From Ipomoea triloba (lineage: Eukaryota; Streptophyta; Magnoliopsida; Solanales; Convolvulaceae), in contig NC_044919.1 in NCBI RefSeq assembly GCF_003576645.1, forward strand, positions 18,500,083 to 18,564,082: a stretch of 64,000 bases of DNA. The letters are read 5' to 3'. Both the position numbers and the translations under genes were made by a program. The notes beneath the pieces are model-generated. The model had not been told where the DNA came from and ran no database searches. It saw only the letters and a program-made list of their open reading frames with translations. Positions 44,220 through 56,547 of this stretch are shown one piece after another. Position 1 is the stretch's first letter. Every line of letters starts with the position of its first letter.

Positions 44220-44618
44220 TTTTGGCTCTTCTTGCTCTAGGCCTTTGCGAAGGAAATCAACACAATACTTCTCTTGATCTTCTTCATCAGAAAGCTCTCC
44301 TCTCACTAGCTTATCATATAACTCCGCCATTCTCTCCAAGGCAGCATAGCTCGTAGCCCATCCTCTGATGGCTTTCTGCTCAGGCTTGTCCTTGGCGACT
44401 CGAGCATCGACGCCGGAGTTCTTTGCAGCGAAGGGGGCGTGGGCATAAATTTTACTCTTGGCGCGGTGGACTTGAAGGTGGGATTATTGCGCGTCGGCGG
44501 TGGTGACCGTTTCCTTGGAGAGGCGTTTGGACTCCTCCTGGGACTTGTAGAGCTGCGCCTTGAGCTCGAGGATCGAGGACGCCCCAACGCCGTCGATGGC
44601 GCGGTGCTTCTTCGGCAT
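44220..44618 (-). pseudogene. N-terminal fragment of a CCDC174-like protein
   Basis: From ATG 44618 one frame gives a product starting MPKKHRAIDG and SSILELKAQLYKSQEE, then a TAA at about 44484, then in the same frame HRAKSKIY..., KNSGVDAR.AKDK and, very well preserved, SYAALERMAELYDKLVRGEL and SDEEDQEKYCVDFLRKGLEQ. This order (SSI.ELKAQL..., KN.GV..R..KD, ELYDKL..GE..DEE....VDF..K) is that of eukaryotic CCDC174-type coiled-coil proteins as I recall them. Similarity ends near 44220. It is a decayed host-gene piece, either captured by a repeat or left as a truncated pseudogene. Flanks 44640-45180 show no continuation that I can recognise. Confidence 0.5.
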
Positions 44619-45189
44619 GATGGTGGATTCCGTCAGCTATCCCAAACGAGTGAGCTGTTGCATAGGCCTTTTTTATCTGTAGCTAAAGCCCTCTGCCAAG
44701 CTCTGTTCTCTACTATCAATATTGGAGGTCAACGCATCTCTCCTGGTGAAGCTGCTAGATAATGGATCAGAGACTGCTACGCAACCGTCGCCGCCGTGGG
44801 GTTCTTCTCAGTTCCGCCGTTCAGATTACTAGAATGCTTCGCCATTTGCCTCCGAGATTGTTGGGGTTTACGCCACTACGTTAGCTGGGTCGTTGCCTAG
44901 AGCTATTTGCCATTGACGCCGGCGCAAGCTGGTGCTACCAGAGGTCGACCTTGCCGTGATGAAGGGAAAGCCTCGTTTGTGGATCTCTTGGTTTACTGGA
45001 AAAGAACTCAGACAAGGACTGGAGATAAAACCCACCAAAGCTTGAAAAGAGGGACCTCAAACTCTGAACCACTACAGAGCCTTCAGGTGATGCTTTATTG
45101 GGGAATGAAGCACACACTAAAATATGACCTCACCACTTTCACTTTTAATGCCTATTAATCTATTATATACATAACATATACTGGACGTT

Positions 45190-45380
45190 TTTGTTTCCCC
45201 TTCTTTTTTTCAGTTTTGATTTTACGTTTTTTTTTGCTTCTTTCTTTTTCTTTCTGTTTTGCTTTTACGTTTTTTTTTGTTTTGTTTCTTTTTTGCTTTT
45301 TTTTTTATTTCTGTTTCTTTTCGTTTTTTTTTTCTTTTGTTTCTTTTTTTTGATTTTTTTTGTTTTTGTTTTTAGTAATA
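45190..45380. repeat. T-rich low-complexity tract
   Basis: About 190 bp of T runs interrupted by C and G on the plus strand. It creates an apparent Phe-rich frame that is not a gene. 45381-45520 is AT-rich and ends in TTTTTTTTGCAG at 45469-45480, a good 3' splice acceptor before the PMD gene. Confidence 0.85.
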
Positions 45381-45520
45381 ATATTATTAATTGATATTAT
45401 ATTTTCCCTAACAGTAATGATTATAATAACTTTAATTATCATCATTATTATTTTATTAGTATTGTTATTTTTTTTTGCAGCGATCTTCTCAATTTTGACG
45501 TAATCTCAACACGGTTCAAA

Positions 45521-48354
45521 ATGGTGCAATTTCTAGATCAATGGTTCGATGGACAAAGGAACTTGGTGATAACAAGCACCAAGAACGACCATAAAGTCAT
45601 ATTGGCTGTCAATCAACCCCTTGCATCCCCTTCACCGCCAAAGCTCACGGTGTCATATCACGAACGCAACTGGACTCCTGAGTATGACATTCCACCGTCC
45701 AAAGTGTGGACTTTGCAACAGGGATTAAAACATGAACCTTCCACGGACATCCTTCCCACGCTGGGGAATCGCATAATTGATGATGAGGTCAAGTGGGGTA
45801 ACGACATCAATTTTGAAGGCGAATTCATTTACACTCCAGGATACTGGGAATGGGCTGAAGATGTACTTAACTTCTTCATAAAACCTCTAAGGGAAGGCAT
45901 GATATATGATGCCGTATTCGCGTCATTATTCACATATGACCGCAACGTTGACATTGTCCAAGCTTTTTGCGAAACGTGGTGCCCACGAACCAACACATTA
46001 ATTACCTCCTCCGGCGAGATGTCTATATCGCTGCGAGATTTGTACTTGCTTGGAGGGTTGCCATTACTTGGGGATATCTACGATGAGCACATCCCAAACG
46101 CCTTAGACTTGAACAAGGGTTCATACACATGATGTGCGTACTTATTCGAGGCGTTTTTCCATTTGACTCAACAAGAAAATTACACCACTTTTATTCAAGC
46201 ATCCCGATGGATCGACTTCTGGTGCAGGAAAACCCGAAGATATCCAGCTCCTCCACCTCGAAAAGAGAATAAGAAATCTTGACCAAAAGCTACTCACAAC
46301 CCAAGCGGGATCCTTGAAACTGCTTCTAGATGGTCGCACATGAGTGAAGCACCCTTCGTCGAACTAAACATCCCCCCAAATCTTGAACAGGAAGTCTACT
46401 TAGCAGCATTTCTAGCGTGTTGGCTCTGTACGTTCGCACTACCGGGCAACCCAACGGCAACCATTCGCCCTGAGACTTTTAATATGGCGTGCAAAATGGC
46501 GAAAGGGATTAAGGTATGCTTCGCACCTCCAGTCTATGCCAACATCTACTATGGGTTAAACTCGATTTCAAAGTCTTTTTCTCGTGGTCAAATTGGCACC
46601 CCCTTCCCCGTCCATTATGTATATGGATGGCTAGCAGCTTACTTCAAGACTCACTTCAAGACCCCTAGCCTCATGTTGTTGTCTCCAAAGATGGTCATTT
46701 CTTCCGAAGAAGGCGGTGCTAAGCATTACAACAGAATTGATGCTCGTAAGAGGATTTTTAAGGGCGAACAGGCGTCTTGGCTTTGCACATCTCGTCAAAA
46801 TGGTAGAGACTTCTTTTTCTGTGATGACAAGAGAGGGGGTAAAGATAATTTTGAATATTTCATATGTTTGCGCCCTGGTTTTCTTGTTTTACACCAAGGA
46901 CGCCAATGTAAGGCTGAGCCTTATGTACCCCATCGCTTCAGTCGTCAGTTTGGATTCTACCAAGCATCTGACCCTGGTTTGTTACTGACGGATGACCGCG
47001 ATGTCACACTTACCAAGGGATTTCAACTCTATCGCCAGTATGAGCACTACAACTCTCTATCTAGGGCAACATTTCCCATGAACCCGGCTATTCCAAAAAA
47101 ACATGTCTCAGACACCTACAAAGCCTAGTTGGTTGACGTGCATGCAAATCTCCTTGAGAATCGCGTCACAGACATAGTCGTTAATGGTGACCCAAACGTA
47201 ACAGTTAGAGAGGGAATAACTCAAGAGCAAAGGGATCAATTGGATGCTTTGAGAAAAGGCAAAGCACCAGTACAGGATGCCCCCCACGATCAAGTGTCAG
47301 AACATGCAACCCAAAAGAGAAGGGAGGAGCAAGTGAGGCACCGAAGCTCGGACGAGGATGTTGACAGTGATCGTAATTTTAAACGAAATAGAAGACCATC
47401 GACCGAGGTTAGGAAACTTTCCTAAACTTTTCCCTTTCACAATGATTCAAAATCTTAGCGCTATTGATATATGTATTCCTTTTATAGGGTTCTGCTGGGC
47501 TACATGTCAGTAATGACGTCCGGTCGTCGAATCAACATTCTTCTATAGGCGAGGTGGAACATAGCGACAGTTCTGAATCCCTCAATCAAGTGGTAGCATC
47601 TCATCAATCATCGTTGCCCTCAAACCCATCTCACAAAGGAGCACGACCAGAACCATCTCATGTCTCTATTCTTCCTGGTGCAGATTCGTTCATGTCAAAG
47701 TATATGGCCATGATCGCAGGCATTTGGAATGATATCTGGGTGAAGCTAAAGGAACCTCTAGCTGAAAGTGTTTCTTCTTTCAAAGGAAGTGTTGAGAGAC
47801 AAATCCAACTCATGAAACATAACGCGGTAGACCTGTCATCATTAGAGAACAGAGTGGATGTTTTCTTTAAGAAGGCTGAGGATTATGATAAGATACGGTC
47901 CAAGCACTTAGAAGCAATGCTAGTTGAAACTCAAGTTGCGGAGTTATGTTTGGCGCAAAGTGCTCTTAAGGATGCTCAACAAAAGTTCTCTGAAACTCAA
48001 ACCCTTCTATCGGAGAAGCAAAAGATCCTTGAGGATGCTGACGGACAAGTGACCCTCCTAGAAGAAGCTATAAAGGAAGCAGAGAAAACCATAAAGGAGG
48101 CTGAGAAAACCATAAAGGATTCAAGGGAGGAGTTGACAAGGATCCATGATGAAAGACCAAAGCTCCAAGAACTTGTGACTGAGGCTCAAGAACAGCGCAA
48201 CACATCACAAGAGGCTGTGAATTCTGCTGAAGAAAGTGTGAAACGCATTAGGGAGACTCCCATGTTAACAGATGAAGATGAAGATAAGCTTTCCTTAGCG
48301 GAGAAAGATCTAGAAGCAGACAAAGCAGATTTGATGAATTTTCGAATATTGTAG
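45521..48354 (+). pseudogene. Plant mobile domain (PMD) protein with C-terminal coiled coil (three stops)
   Basis: Exon 45521-47407, intron 47408-47487 (GAG|GTTAGG...TTTTATAG|GGT), exon 47488-48354, all in one frame. In-frame stops are at 46130-46132 (TGA), 46279-46281 (TGA) and 47126-47128 (TAG). The N-terminal 450 residues follow the aminotransferase-like plant mobile domain pattern (FASLFTYDRNVDIVQAFCET, then SLRDLYLLGGLPLLGDIYDE, CAYLFEAFFHLT, YVYGWLAAYFKTHF). The second exon encodes a Ser-rich linker and a long Glu/Lys/Gln coiled coil (about residues 800-930). An upstream exon is possible because TTTGCAG precedes 45481. It lies antisense to, and downstream of, the Tat-type pol, a place where Tat elements are known to carry extra antisense ORFs. 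Confidence 0.75.
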
Positions 48355-48825
48355 ATCTTTGATGTTTAGATGTCGTACTCCTTTAGTTTACGCTCTTTAT
48401 TTCGACTTTGTATGAGTTCTTTTCTTTTGAAACGAGACTTCGACATGAGTTAAATTCAATATTTTTTCCCTTTCACGAGACTTGCAAACAATTTTCTTTG
48501 ATCACAAGTGTGAAAATGAGCTTGAATAAACCCCAAATGAGTCACTCCGAAATCAACTAACGAGAGAATCTACTTTAAATCATAACCTACAATGAAATGA
48601 TTAAACTTCAATGAATCTAAGTTGTTTCGAACGGACTTGACACAAAAGGATTTATTTTAATTATGACTGAACTTAGAAGAGAAAGTGTTTCTAAGCTGCC
48701 TACGTACTCTTGCGAAGGAGATCAAGTCAAACGTAGTTCAAATGATTTTTTTAATAAGTAAAGCCGTTCACAGTTTTAACTCATGCGGGCCAGGAGCGTC
48801 TATGACTTGTGTTGATACTCTAAGT

Positions 48826-51800
48826 TTAAGGGTAGTAGAGCTTTAGGAATCTCCCATTGATCGGACCAACCTTCAAACCATCTTCACTAACCAACTTGTA
48901 AGCCCCACCAGTGTATACTTCTTGAACCACATAGGGACCATCCCATTTTGGAGTGAACTTGTGGCCGGTATTTCTTGTCACAATGATTGGTCTTCGAACA
49001 GCTAGTACCTTGTCACCAATTTGAAAGGAACGGGTCCTCACCCTTCTGTTAAAGGCTCTTGACATACGAGCTTGATAGCATTCCAAGTTCTGTTGAGCTT
49101 GCAGCCGTTTTTCATCCAAGGCTTCTAACTCAGCCAAGCGTAACTTGGCATTTTCCTCATCAGTGAGATCCTCTTGTATGGCCAACCTTAAAGAAGGTAT
49201 TTGGCGCTCTAGAGGCAAGACTGCTTTCACGCCATACACCAAAGAATATGGGGTGCTTTGAGTAGGTGTGCGGTATGTGGTTCTATATGCCCATAACGCT
49301 TCTTCCATTCTGTCATGCCAATCACGTTTTGATTTTGAGACCACTTTTTTCAATAGATTGCATAGGGTCTTGTTAAAAGCTTCCACAAGCCCATTCGCAG
49401 CTGCGTAATACGCTGAGGAGTTCCGCTGCTGAAAGTCAAAAAGCTTGCAGATTTTGTCCATCAATTTATTGTCTAAAGGTTTCCCATTATCAGTTAAGAT
49501 ATATCGCGGGATGCCGAATCGATAGATGATATGGATACAGAGGAAGTCTGCCACGTTTTCCTTTTTTACTTCTTTTAATGCCACGGCTTCTGCCCACTTT
49601 GAAAAGTAGTCGGTGGCGGCCAATATGTATGTATGCCCTGCAGATGACTTGGGCGTAATTGGGCCAACCACATCAAGTCCCCAAGCATCAAACGGCCAAG
49701 ATGCGACTGTTGGGTGTAGAGGTTCTGGTGGTTGATGGATAAAGTTTGCATGAACTTGACAAGCTTGGCACCTTCGAGCATAATCTATGCAATCCTTTAC
49801 CATTGTAGGCCAATAATAACCCATTCGTTTAATGTGGAAATGCAACTTAGGGCCGGACTGATGTGCACCACAAACCCCAGAATGAGCTTCTTGCATAGCT
49901 TTTAATGCCTCTTCTTCTCCTAGACATCAGAGCCAGACTCCATCAAATGAATGACGATACAACGTCTCATTATAGTAGATGAAGCGAGGAGCTCGGCGCT
50001 TTATATCCACCCTCTTGCGAGGATCTTCTGGTAACCTCCCATCAGTGAAGTAGTCAATCAACGGCTGCCTCTAGTCATCTTGGCCAATGTCGTAAACGGA
50101 AGCAGTAGGGAGTTCAACAGTTTCATCGACTGAGCCATCTTCGTTGAAGATATGTGGAACTACCCACTTTTGACATACTTGTACTCGAGCTGTAGGATGA
50201 GCAATAGTTGAAGTCAATGCGGCTAAGGCGTCAGCTTGCTTGTTCTCTTTCCTTGGTACATGTTCAATCATGACGTCCCCCAACCATTGTATGAGTATCT
50301 TTGCGTAGTTGTTGTATGGGACTAACTCTGCTTAATCTCCATACATGTTAATTCTCAGCTGTTTTATGTCAACTGCTATCTCTAGTCCCAGTATCAATGC
50401 TTGATACTCAGCAACATTGTTTGAACATGGCTCTGTCAAGGTGAATGAATATGGTAACACTTCACCTTCCGGGGTGATGAACACAACTCCAGCTCCTGCC
50501 CCTCCTCTATGCGCAGCTCCATCAAAATACATCTTCCATAGGGGTAAGACTTCGATGATAAGCACATCCTCATCAGGTAGGTCATCAGATAATTCCCATT
50601 CAGCCGGTATTGGGTGATCTGCTAAGAAATCGGCTAAAGCTTGCCCCTTGACAGAATTTTGTGGCACATAGACGATTTCAAACTGTTGAAACAATAAATA
50701 CCACCTTGCCAGGCGGTCAGAGAGAACGACCTTCGCCATAACAAACTTTACCGGGTTCGCTTTCGACACAAGTTGAATGATGTGAGCTTCAAAGTAGTGC
50801 TTAAGCTTTTTAATGGCGAACACGAGTGCCAAACATAGCTTCTCAATTGGAGAGTACTTTAACTCATTCGGGGTCATCATTCTACTGAGATAGTAGAGGG
50901 GATTCTCTTTCCCGTTGTCATTTTCTTGAGCGAGCAGGGCACCCACAGAGCTTTCTTGGGCAGAGATATAAAGGATCAGTGGGCGACCGTGAACAGGAGC
51001 GGTTAACAAGGGCGGCTTCATCAAGTACGATTTGATACTTTCAAACGCGTTCTTGCACGCCTCATCCCACACGAACGGGGTGCCCTTCTTCATTAGCCGA
51101 CTGAAGGGTTGACATCTTCCTGCCAGGTTTGATATGAACCTTCGGATGTATGCTAACTTCCCTTGTAAGCTCTTAAGCTCATGACGGTTTCGTGGTTCGG
51201 GCATCTTCATTATAGCGTCGATCTTAGCTTGTTCGATCTCGATGCCGCTATGTCGAACAGTGAACCCAAGAAACTTCCCAGCAGCAACCTGAAAAGCACA
51301 TTTCAAGGGATTCATCTTAAGTTGAAACTTTCGGCAAACGGTCAAAGACTTTTCTTAAATGTCCCAAGTGATCTGTGCGAAGTTTTGACTTTACAACCAA
51401 GTCATCGACGTAGCATTCCACCATTTTGTGAACCATGTCATCAAATATTCTCTGCATAGCCCTTTGGTATGTAGCACCTGCATTTTTCAAACCAAAGGGC
51501 ATCACTTTGTAGCAATAGATGCCTTTAGGCGTTCGGAACGCTGTCAACTCCTCATCTTCCGGCGCCATGCGAATCTGATTGTAACCAGAGGAGCCATCCA
51601 TGAATGACATGATCTCGTGCCCAGTTACAGCATCTATCATCAATTCTGTGATGGGAAGTGGGAAGTCATCTTTTGGGCATGCAACATTAAGGTCCCGGAA
51701 GTCTACGCATACGCGAATTTGGTCGTTCTTCTTACGCACAGGCACAATGCTGGATATCCAAGTCGGATATTTCACTTCGCGAATAAAACCGGCCTCTATA

Positions 51801-52436
51801 AGTTTGTTGACTTCCCCTTCAATTGAGGGAATAAGTTCAGGGCGAAAGCGCCGTTGAGCTTGCTTGACCGAACGGCATGCCTTTTTCACTGCCAGGCGAT
51901 GTACTGCCACCTTCGGGTCTAACCCTGGCATTTCCTTGTACGTCCATGCGAAGACATCAATGTACTCTTTTAGTAATTCGACATATATTTCTTCATCTTC
52001 ATCAGAAAGAAGTGTGCTAATGAAGATAGGCCGAGGATTCTCAGGAGTTCCTAGATCAACCTCCTTTAACTCGTCTATTGCAGCTCGTACCCCTTCCTCT
52101 AGCTCGTGGGGTGCCTCTTCTGTGTCTTCTCTCTCAATCAGAATCTCATCACATAGAGTTATGTGGAAAGACGACGCCTCCTCGCCTTGAGGTGGTGTTA
52201 CATCATCACTTGAGCCAACGCTTTCCTCATTCTCCCCTTTCTGTACACGAGTGTGTACAATGGTCCTAGGTTGGACTTTCAGCACTTCTCTGCATGAAAT
52301 ATGAATATCTATTTCTCGTCTCATACGAGAATAAATCATGCTTCGAGGCCTTTTAGATGGTTCCGCTTCAATAGGATGACTTGCGTTGTTTTTCACACCT
52401 TGGACAACTCCAAGTCGATCATGGATTTGTTAGGAA
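48826..52436 (-). pseudogene. Tat-type pol: reverse transcriptase, two RNase H domains, integrase (truncated, broken)
   Basis: From the N side: linker with FAWTYKEMPGLDPKVAVHRL; reverse transcriptase with VDFRDLN, MPFGLKNAGATYQ and catalytic YVDD (about 51410); connection and first RNase H; a second, cellular-type RNase H (KMYFDGAAHRGGAGAG, NNVAEYQALILGL), the mark of the Tat clade; integrase with an H-H-C-C finger (AHSGVCGAH...CQACQ), DVVGPI, LTDNGKPL and GLVEAFNKTL carrying the D-D-E residues; C-terminal DKVLAVR...KFTPKWDGPYVV. Defects: a 1-base shift near 51335; TAA at 50332-50334; TAG at 50071-50073; a stop near 49930. No gag is present because the frame is cut at 52436 by the copia insertion. 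Confidence 0.9.
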
Positions 52437-52689
52437 CATAATGTAATAGGTTTTGATGATACCAAATGTAATTCACAATCCCCTAAGTCTCGAAGGATAG
52501 GAAATCCTTGTAAGTTCGACAAGTAAACTAAGAGCGAAAATACAACCGGGTAATTGAGCTCAACTCGGAAAATATTTAAGCTTAAGGTAAACTTGTTTGA
52601 ACATCTTAGAAAGTTTCGTGTTGTAACCTTATAGATAGATCAGAAGAAGGCACGAGACAACACTGGAGGAATAAGGGTCTGCGAGACAT

Positions 52690-52880
52690 CAACTAAGTCT
52701 CGAGACATAAGCAGAGTTTGAGAGATGGGATATCTCGAGACATCAATCCAGTTCGAGACATGGGATTGAGACATCAACTAAGTCTCGAGACATAAGCAAA
52801 GTTCGAGTGATGGGATCTCTCGAGACATCAATCCAGTTCGAGACATGAGATCGAGACATCAAGTGGTCGAGACATCAACA
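52690..52880. repeat. About 85-bp direct repeats rich in TCGAGACAT
   Basis: Two imperfect copies, each with CATCAACTAAGTCTCGAGAC, ATAAGCARAGTTYGAGWGATGG and TCGAGACATCAATCCAGTTC, followed by shorter TCGAGACATCAA units. They lie in the upstream part of the LTR, where enhancer-like repeats are often found. Confidence 0.8.
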
Positions 52881-53360
52881 TTGGTCTCTATGAACTGGTA
52901 CTTCTCCAAAGGGCTGAATGGCAGTCAACATGCATGGATAAAGTAATCTAAGTTTGGAGAAGAAGAATTTCATGGAGATAAGATATTAAGGAGGTGCCAA
53001 AAGCTATATGATGGAACAACCAGAAGTGGATGCCACGTCAGAATTCCACAACAAACAGATAGAATATGCACCAATCCAAGGTCGGTCTTATTCCCTAAAA
53101 CGAGGATCAATGGGAATATAAAAAGAGTAACTTTTACCAAAAGCAGTAAGTGGAGCATGGACTCAAGAAAGTGGATTATGGGATATTCACTACAAGACAA
53201 AGGGTTCAAGTTACAAGACCACCACTCCATGAAACATGCTAAAATTATGCAAGTCCCATGATCAGCATGGGAGACAGATTTCAAACGGAATAATTTTCCC
53301 TCCAACGGAATTATTACTCAACTCTCATATATAAGGACGTGAAGACACAAGTGAAGGAGA

Positions 53361-54152
53361 NNNNNNNNNNNNNNNNNNNNNNNNNNNNNNNNNNNNNNNN
53401 NNNNNNNNNNNNNNNNNNNNNNNNNNNNNNNNNNNNNNNNNNNNNNNNNNNNNNNNNNNNNNNNNNNNNNNNNNNNNNNNNNNNNNNNNNNNNNNNNNNN
53501 NNNNNNNNNNNNNNNNNNNNNNNNNNNNNNNNNNNNNNNNNNNNNNNNNNNNNNNNNNNNNNNNNNNNNNNNNNNNNNNNNNNNNNNNNNNNNNNNNNNN
53601 NNNNNNNNNNNNNNNNNNNNNNNNNNNNNNNNNNNNNNNNNNNNNNNNNNNNNNNNNNNNNNNNNNNNNNNNNNNNNNNNNNNNNNNNNNNNNNNNNNNN
53701 NNNNNNNNNNNNNNNNNNNNNNNNNNNNNNNNNNNNNNNNNNNNNNNNNNNNNNNNNNNNNNNNNNNNNNNNNNNNNNNNNNNNNNNNNNNNNNNNNNNN
53801 NNNNNNNNNNNNNNNNNNNNNNNNNNNNNNNNNNNNNNNNNNNNNNNNNNNNNNNNNNNNNNNNNNNNNNNNNNNNNNNNNNNNNNNNNNNNNNNNNNNN
53901 NNNNNNNNNNNNNNNNNNNNNNNNNNNNNNNNNNNNNNNNNNNNNNNNNNNNNNNNNNNNNNNNNNNNNNNNNNNNNNNNNNNNNNNNNNNNNNNNNNNN
54001 NNNNNNNNNNNNNNNNNNNNNNNNNNNNNNNNNNNNNNNNNNNNNNNNNNNNNNNNNNNNNNNNNNNNNNNNNNNNNNNNNNNNNNNNNNNNNNNNNNNN
54101 NNNNNNNNNNNNNNNNNNNNNNNNNNNNNNNNNNNNNNNNNNNNNNNNNNNN
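53361..54152. other. Assembly gap (792 N)
   Basis: Run of N within the copia LTR. Apparent long open frames across it are artefacts. Confidence 0.99.
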
Positions 54153-54196
54153 CCCCCCCCTCTAGACTTGTACCCCATCCCCTTGGGACCAACAAT

Positions 54197-54208
54197 TGGT
54201 ATCAGAGC
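54197..54208 (+). other. Primer binding site, tRNA-Met type
   Basis: TGGTATCAGAGC directly after the LTR, the standard initiator tRNA-Met site of plant copia elements. Confidence 0.9.
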
Positions 54209-54305
54209 AAGTTCTCTGATCGATATAAACCTTTGTTTATATTGCCTAGAGATCCTTCTTTGAAAAATCTTTTGAAACGTTTTCAAGCACGAGATAATTT
54301 TCAAT

Positions 54306-56547
54306 ATGGACAGCATGTTGTCGAGACATCTTCTTTTTGATCTTAGCAGATTCGATGACTGGAAGACGCGCATGCTTGCGTTCCTATCAGCCCTCCATGA
54401 TGAGATGGCCGAGGTTATATCAACCGGACCAGTCAAAATCTTAATGGTCAACACCTCTGCAGAGCAAACCAAAGACACACCAAAGTACATTCCAAAACCT
54501 AGGGAAGAATGGACAAGTGATGATAGGAAGAGAAACAACCTGGACAATATTGCCAAGGATATTCTCTTCAGAGCTATAGACGAAACCATCTTCCCGAAAG
54601 TAAGAAAGTGCAAAACGGCAAAAGAGGTATGGGATACTTTGATGTTAATTGGTGAAGGTGACGAACAAGAAAAGGAGAACAAGCTCACCGTGGCCATGAA
54701 GAAGTTCGAGGACTTCAAGATGAAACCAGGGGAGAGCATCGATAGCATGGAATCTCGGTTCATGAAGCTGTCAACCGAGATCAGTGATCTAGAGAAGGAG
54801 ATAGATTCCACAAAAGGAACTAAACCTGAAGGTCTTACGAGGCCTTACCAAGGAGTGGGAGATGAAGGTGATCACAATGCGCGATCACAGGGATTTGAAG
54901 AACACCACAACCGATCAACTATTCAGAGATCTCAAAGCTTTCGAATTTGAGATGTTTCCGAGAGATGAGGACGTGGTGGACAGACGGAATGTGGCTCTGG
55001 TTGCTGATCAACCATCCACTTCCTCAAGGTCAGACCCTAATCCCACTAATCTTTTATCTGACGAACAATTTGCTCTCTTTATGAGAAAATTCAGGAAGTT
55101 CATGAAGAAGACACCGGAGAGCAATACAAGTTCACCTTCCTCCTCAAGAAGGAAAAATGAGAGATACACATCCAGAAGAACGGAGGAAGAAGATCAAGGT
55201 CTATGTTACAATTGCAGGAGACCAGGGCACTTCAAGGCTGAATGTCCTTACCCACCGGTAAGCAAGCATCAAGGCCAGGAAAGAAAGGATTCCAGAAGGA
55301 AAGAGGAATCCAAAGAAAAGCCAACATAAGGAGGCTTCAAAAGTTCATCAAACACGCATTCGCGCAGGAAGGCGCTTGTGGCTGAGGAACTTGAGAAGGC
55401 AATCGAGGAATTCGAGACATCAAGCTCCAGCGAGAGCAGCAGCAGCTCAGAGGATGAGAGGGGGCTCATCTGTTTATACACTACAGAAGAGGAGGATCAA
55501 TGCTTAATGGCTATTAACAATGAGGTAACCTCCACTTCTACATCTCGCTGCTCTATCTCTACTTCTCAATGTTCTTCTTTTAGAAGCGATGAGGATCCCT
55601 TTGAGACCATGGAATTGCTCAGGAGGGACCTCAACATCGCTAATAGCACTCATGCTAAAGTAATGGAAGAAAACAGCAAACTAATTGCTGAAAGAGAGAC
55701 GCTTAAGAATGTCTCGAAAGAAAACTCAGAGCTGACTCTCAAAGTAAGCAACTTGGAAGCTGAAATAATCCAACTTAAAGAAGAGTGCAAAGCTCGAGAG
55801 GCTAGTGAGCTTAATCTTAGAGAGGTTATTGCATCATATACTAATTCCTCCAAAACAGTGGAGAAAATGGTAAATGATCATAGACCCACAAATGATAGAA
55901 CCGGACTAGGGTTCCATCAGAACTGTCTCTCGAGAGATAAGCAGACCAACGGTTTGGGAACTTCAAATAATGGAGGATCTCAACCCAAACCGAATAAGGG
56001 TCATAAAAGACCAACACGAAAGACCAGAGTAGCTATTCACAAACCGTCCCTATACACCAGTAATGGAAAGTATAGGAAAGCTATGAAGAATGGCCGGGTT
56101 AACAATATCGAAAGATCACCTAGCTATCTCTCGCAAGGCCATTCCAAGTACAAGAGAAGCTACATTCCATATAATGCGCCTCAAGGCAAATATGGAAGGT
56201 CTGAGATCTATAGAGATAGGAACTCATGGATGGAGGAAGGCAGACACTACCCATCCGATGAGGATTGGTCACAAGAATATGAACCGTGGAATAAACCTCA
56301 GTTTCAACGGTACCACGTGACCAAACAGGCTATGAAGGGCATGGTGCGTAAGTTCAAGGTCAGGCCTCAACCTAAACTGATCTATGCACCTAAGAGGCCC
56401 AGAGTCTTTGCTAGTATTCCTTTTGATTACCAATCGTATAATGGCTACATTGCACCTAGGCCTGGAGTAATGGGCCCAAGGTATAAATGGATGCCTAAAC
56501 TCACTAACCAACCAGGACCCAAAGTTTGGGTACCTAAATCTGCTTGA
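54306..56547 (+). pseudogene. gag of the SIRE-type element (frameshift and one stop)
   Basis: Starts at ATG 54306. Residues 1-185 are a UBN2-type gag (DDWKTRMLAFL, DDRKRNNLDNIAKD, AKEVWDTL, ESIDSMESRF). A shift near 54845 moves to the next frame, which continues KVITMRDHRDLKNTTTDQLF and reaches a zinc knuckle CYNCRRPGHFKAEC (about 55204-55245). A TAA stands at 55327-55329, then the same frame continues to 56547 with an acidic Ser-rich part, a coiled coil (about 55620-55870) and a basic, Tyr/Arg-rich C-terminus. The large gag with a C-terminal extension is typical of the SIRE group. The last four bases overlap the pol frame, which is shifted by one relative to gag. Confidence 0.85.

Larger units (their letters stand above)
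45521..52436 (-). mobile_element. Tat-lineage Ty3-gypsy element, 3' part, with antisense PMD gene
   Basis: Minus-strand pol (52436-48826) is followed downstream by an oppositely oriented PMD gene (45521-48354). The left boundary and 3' LTR are not identified and may lie within 42.9-45.5 kb. The right side is cut at 52436/52437 by a copia LTR in the middle of coding sequence, so gag-protease should continue beyond that copia element, off window. Expected duplication GGATT (52432-52436). 48355-48825 is noncoding. Confidence 0.65.
52437..54194 (+). mobile_element. 5' LTR of the SIRE-type element (contains a 792-bp gap)
   Basis: Starts TGTTAGGAACATAATGTAAT and ends GGGACCAACA, two bases before the PBS. 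Contains tandem repeats (52690-52880). Ns occupy 53361-54152, so the true length is uncertain. Confidence 0.8.

Noticed and set aside
45191..45394. Phenylalanine-rich 67-codon frame
   Set aside because: Produced by a T-rich low-complexity tract; no start context or homologue.
53314..54811. Long open frames (up to about 500 codons) across 53361-54152 on both strands
   Set aside because: They consist mostly of the N gap and have no real coding content.
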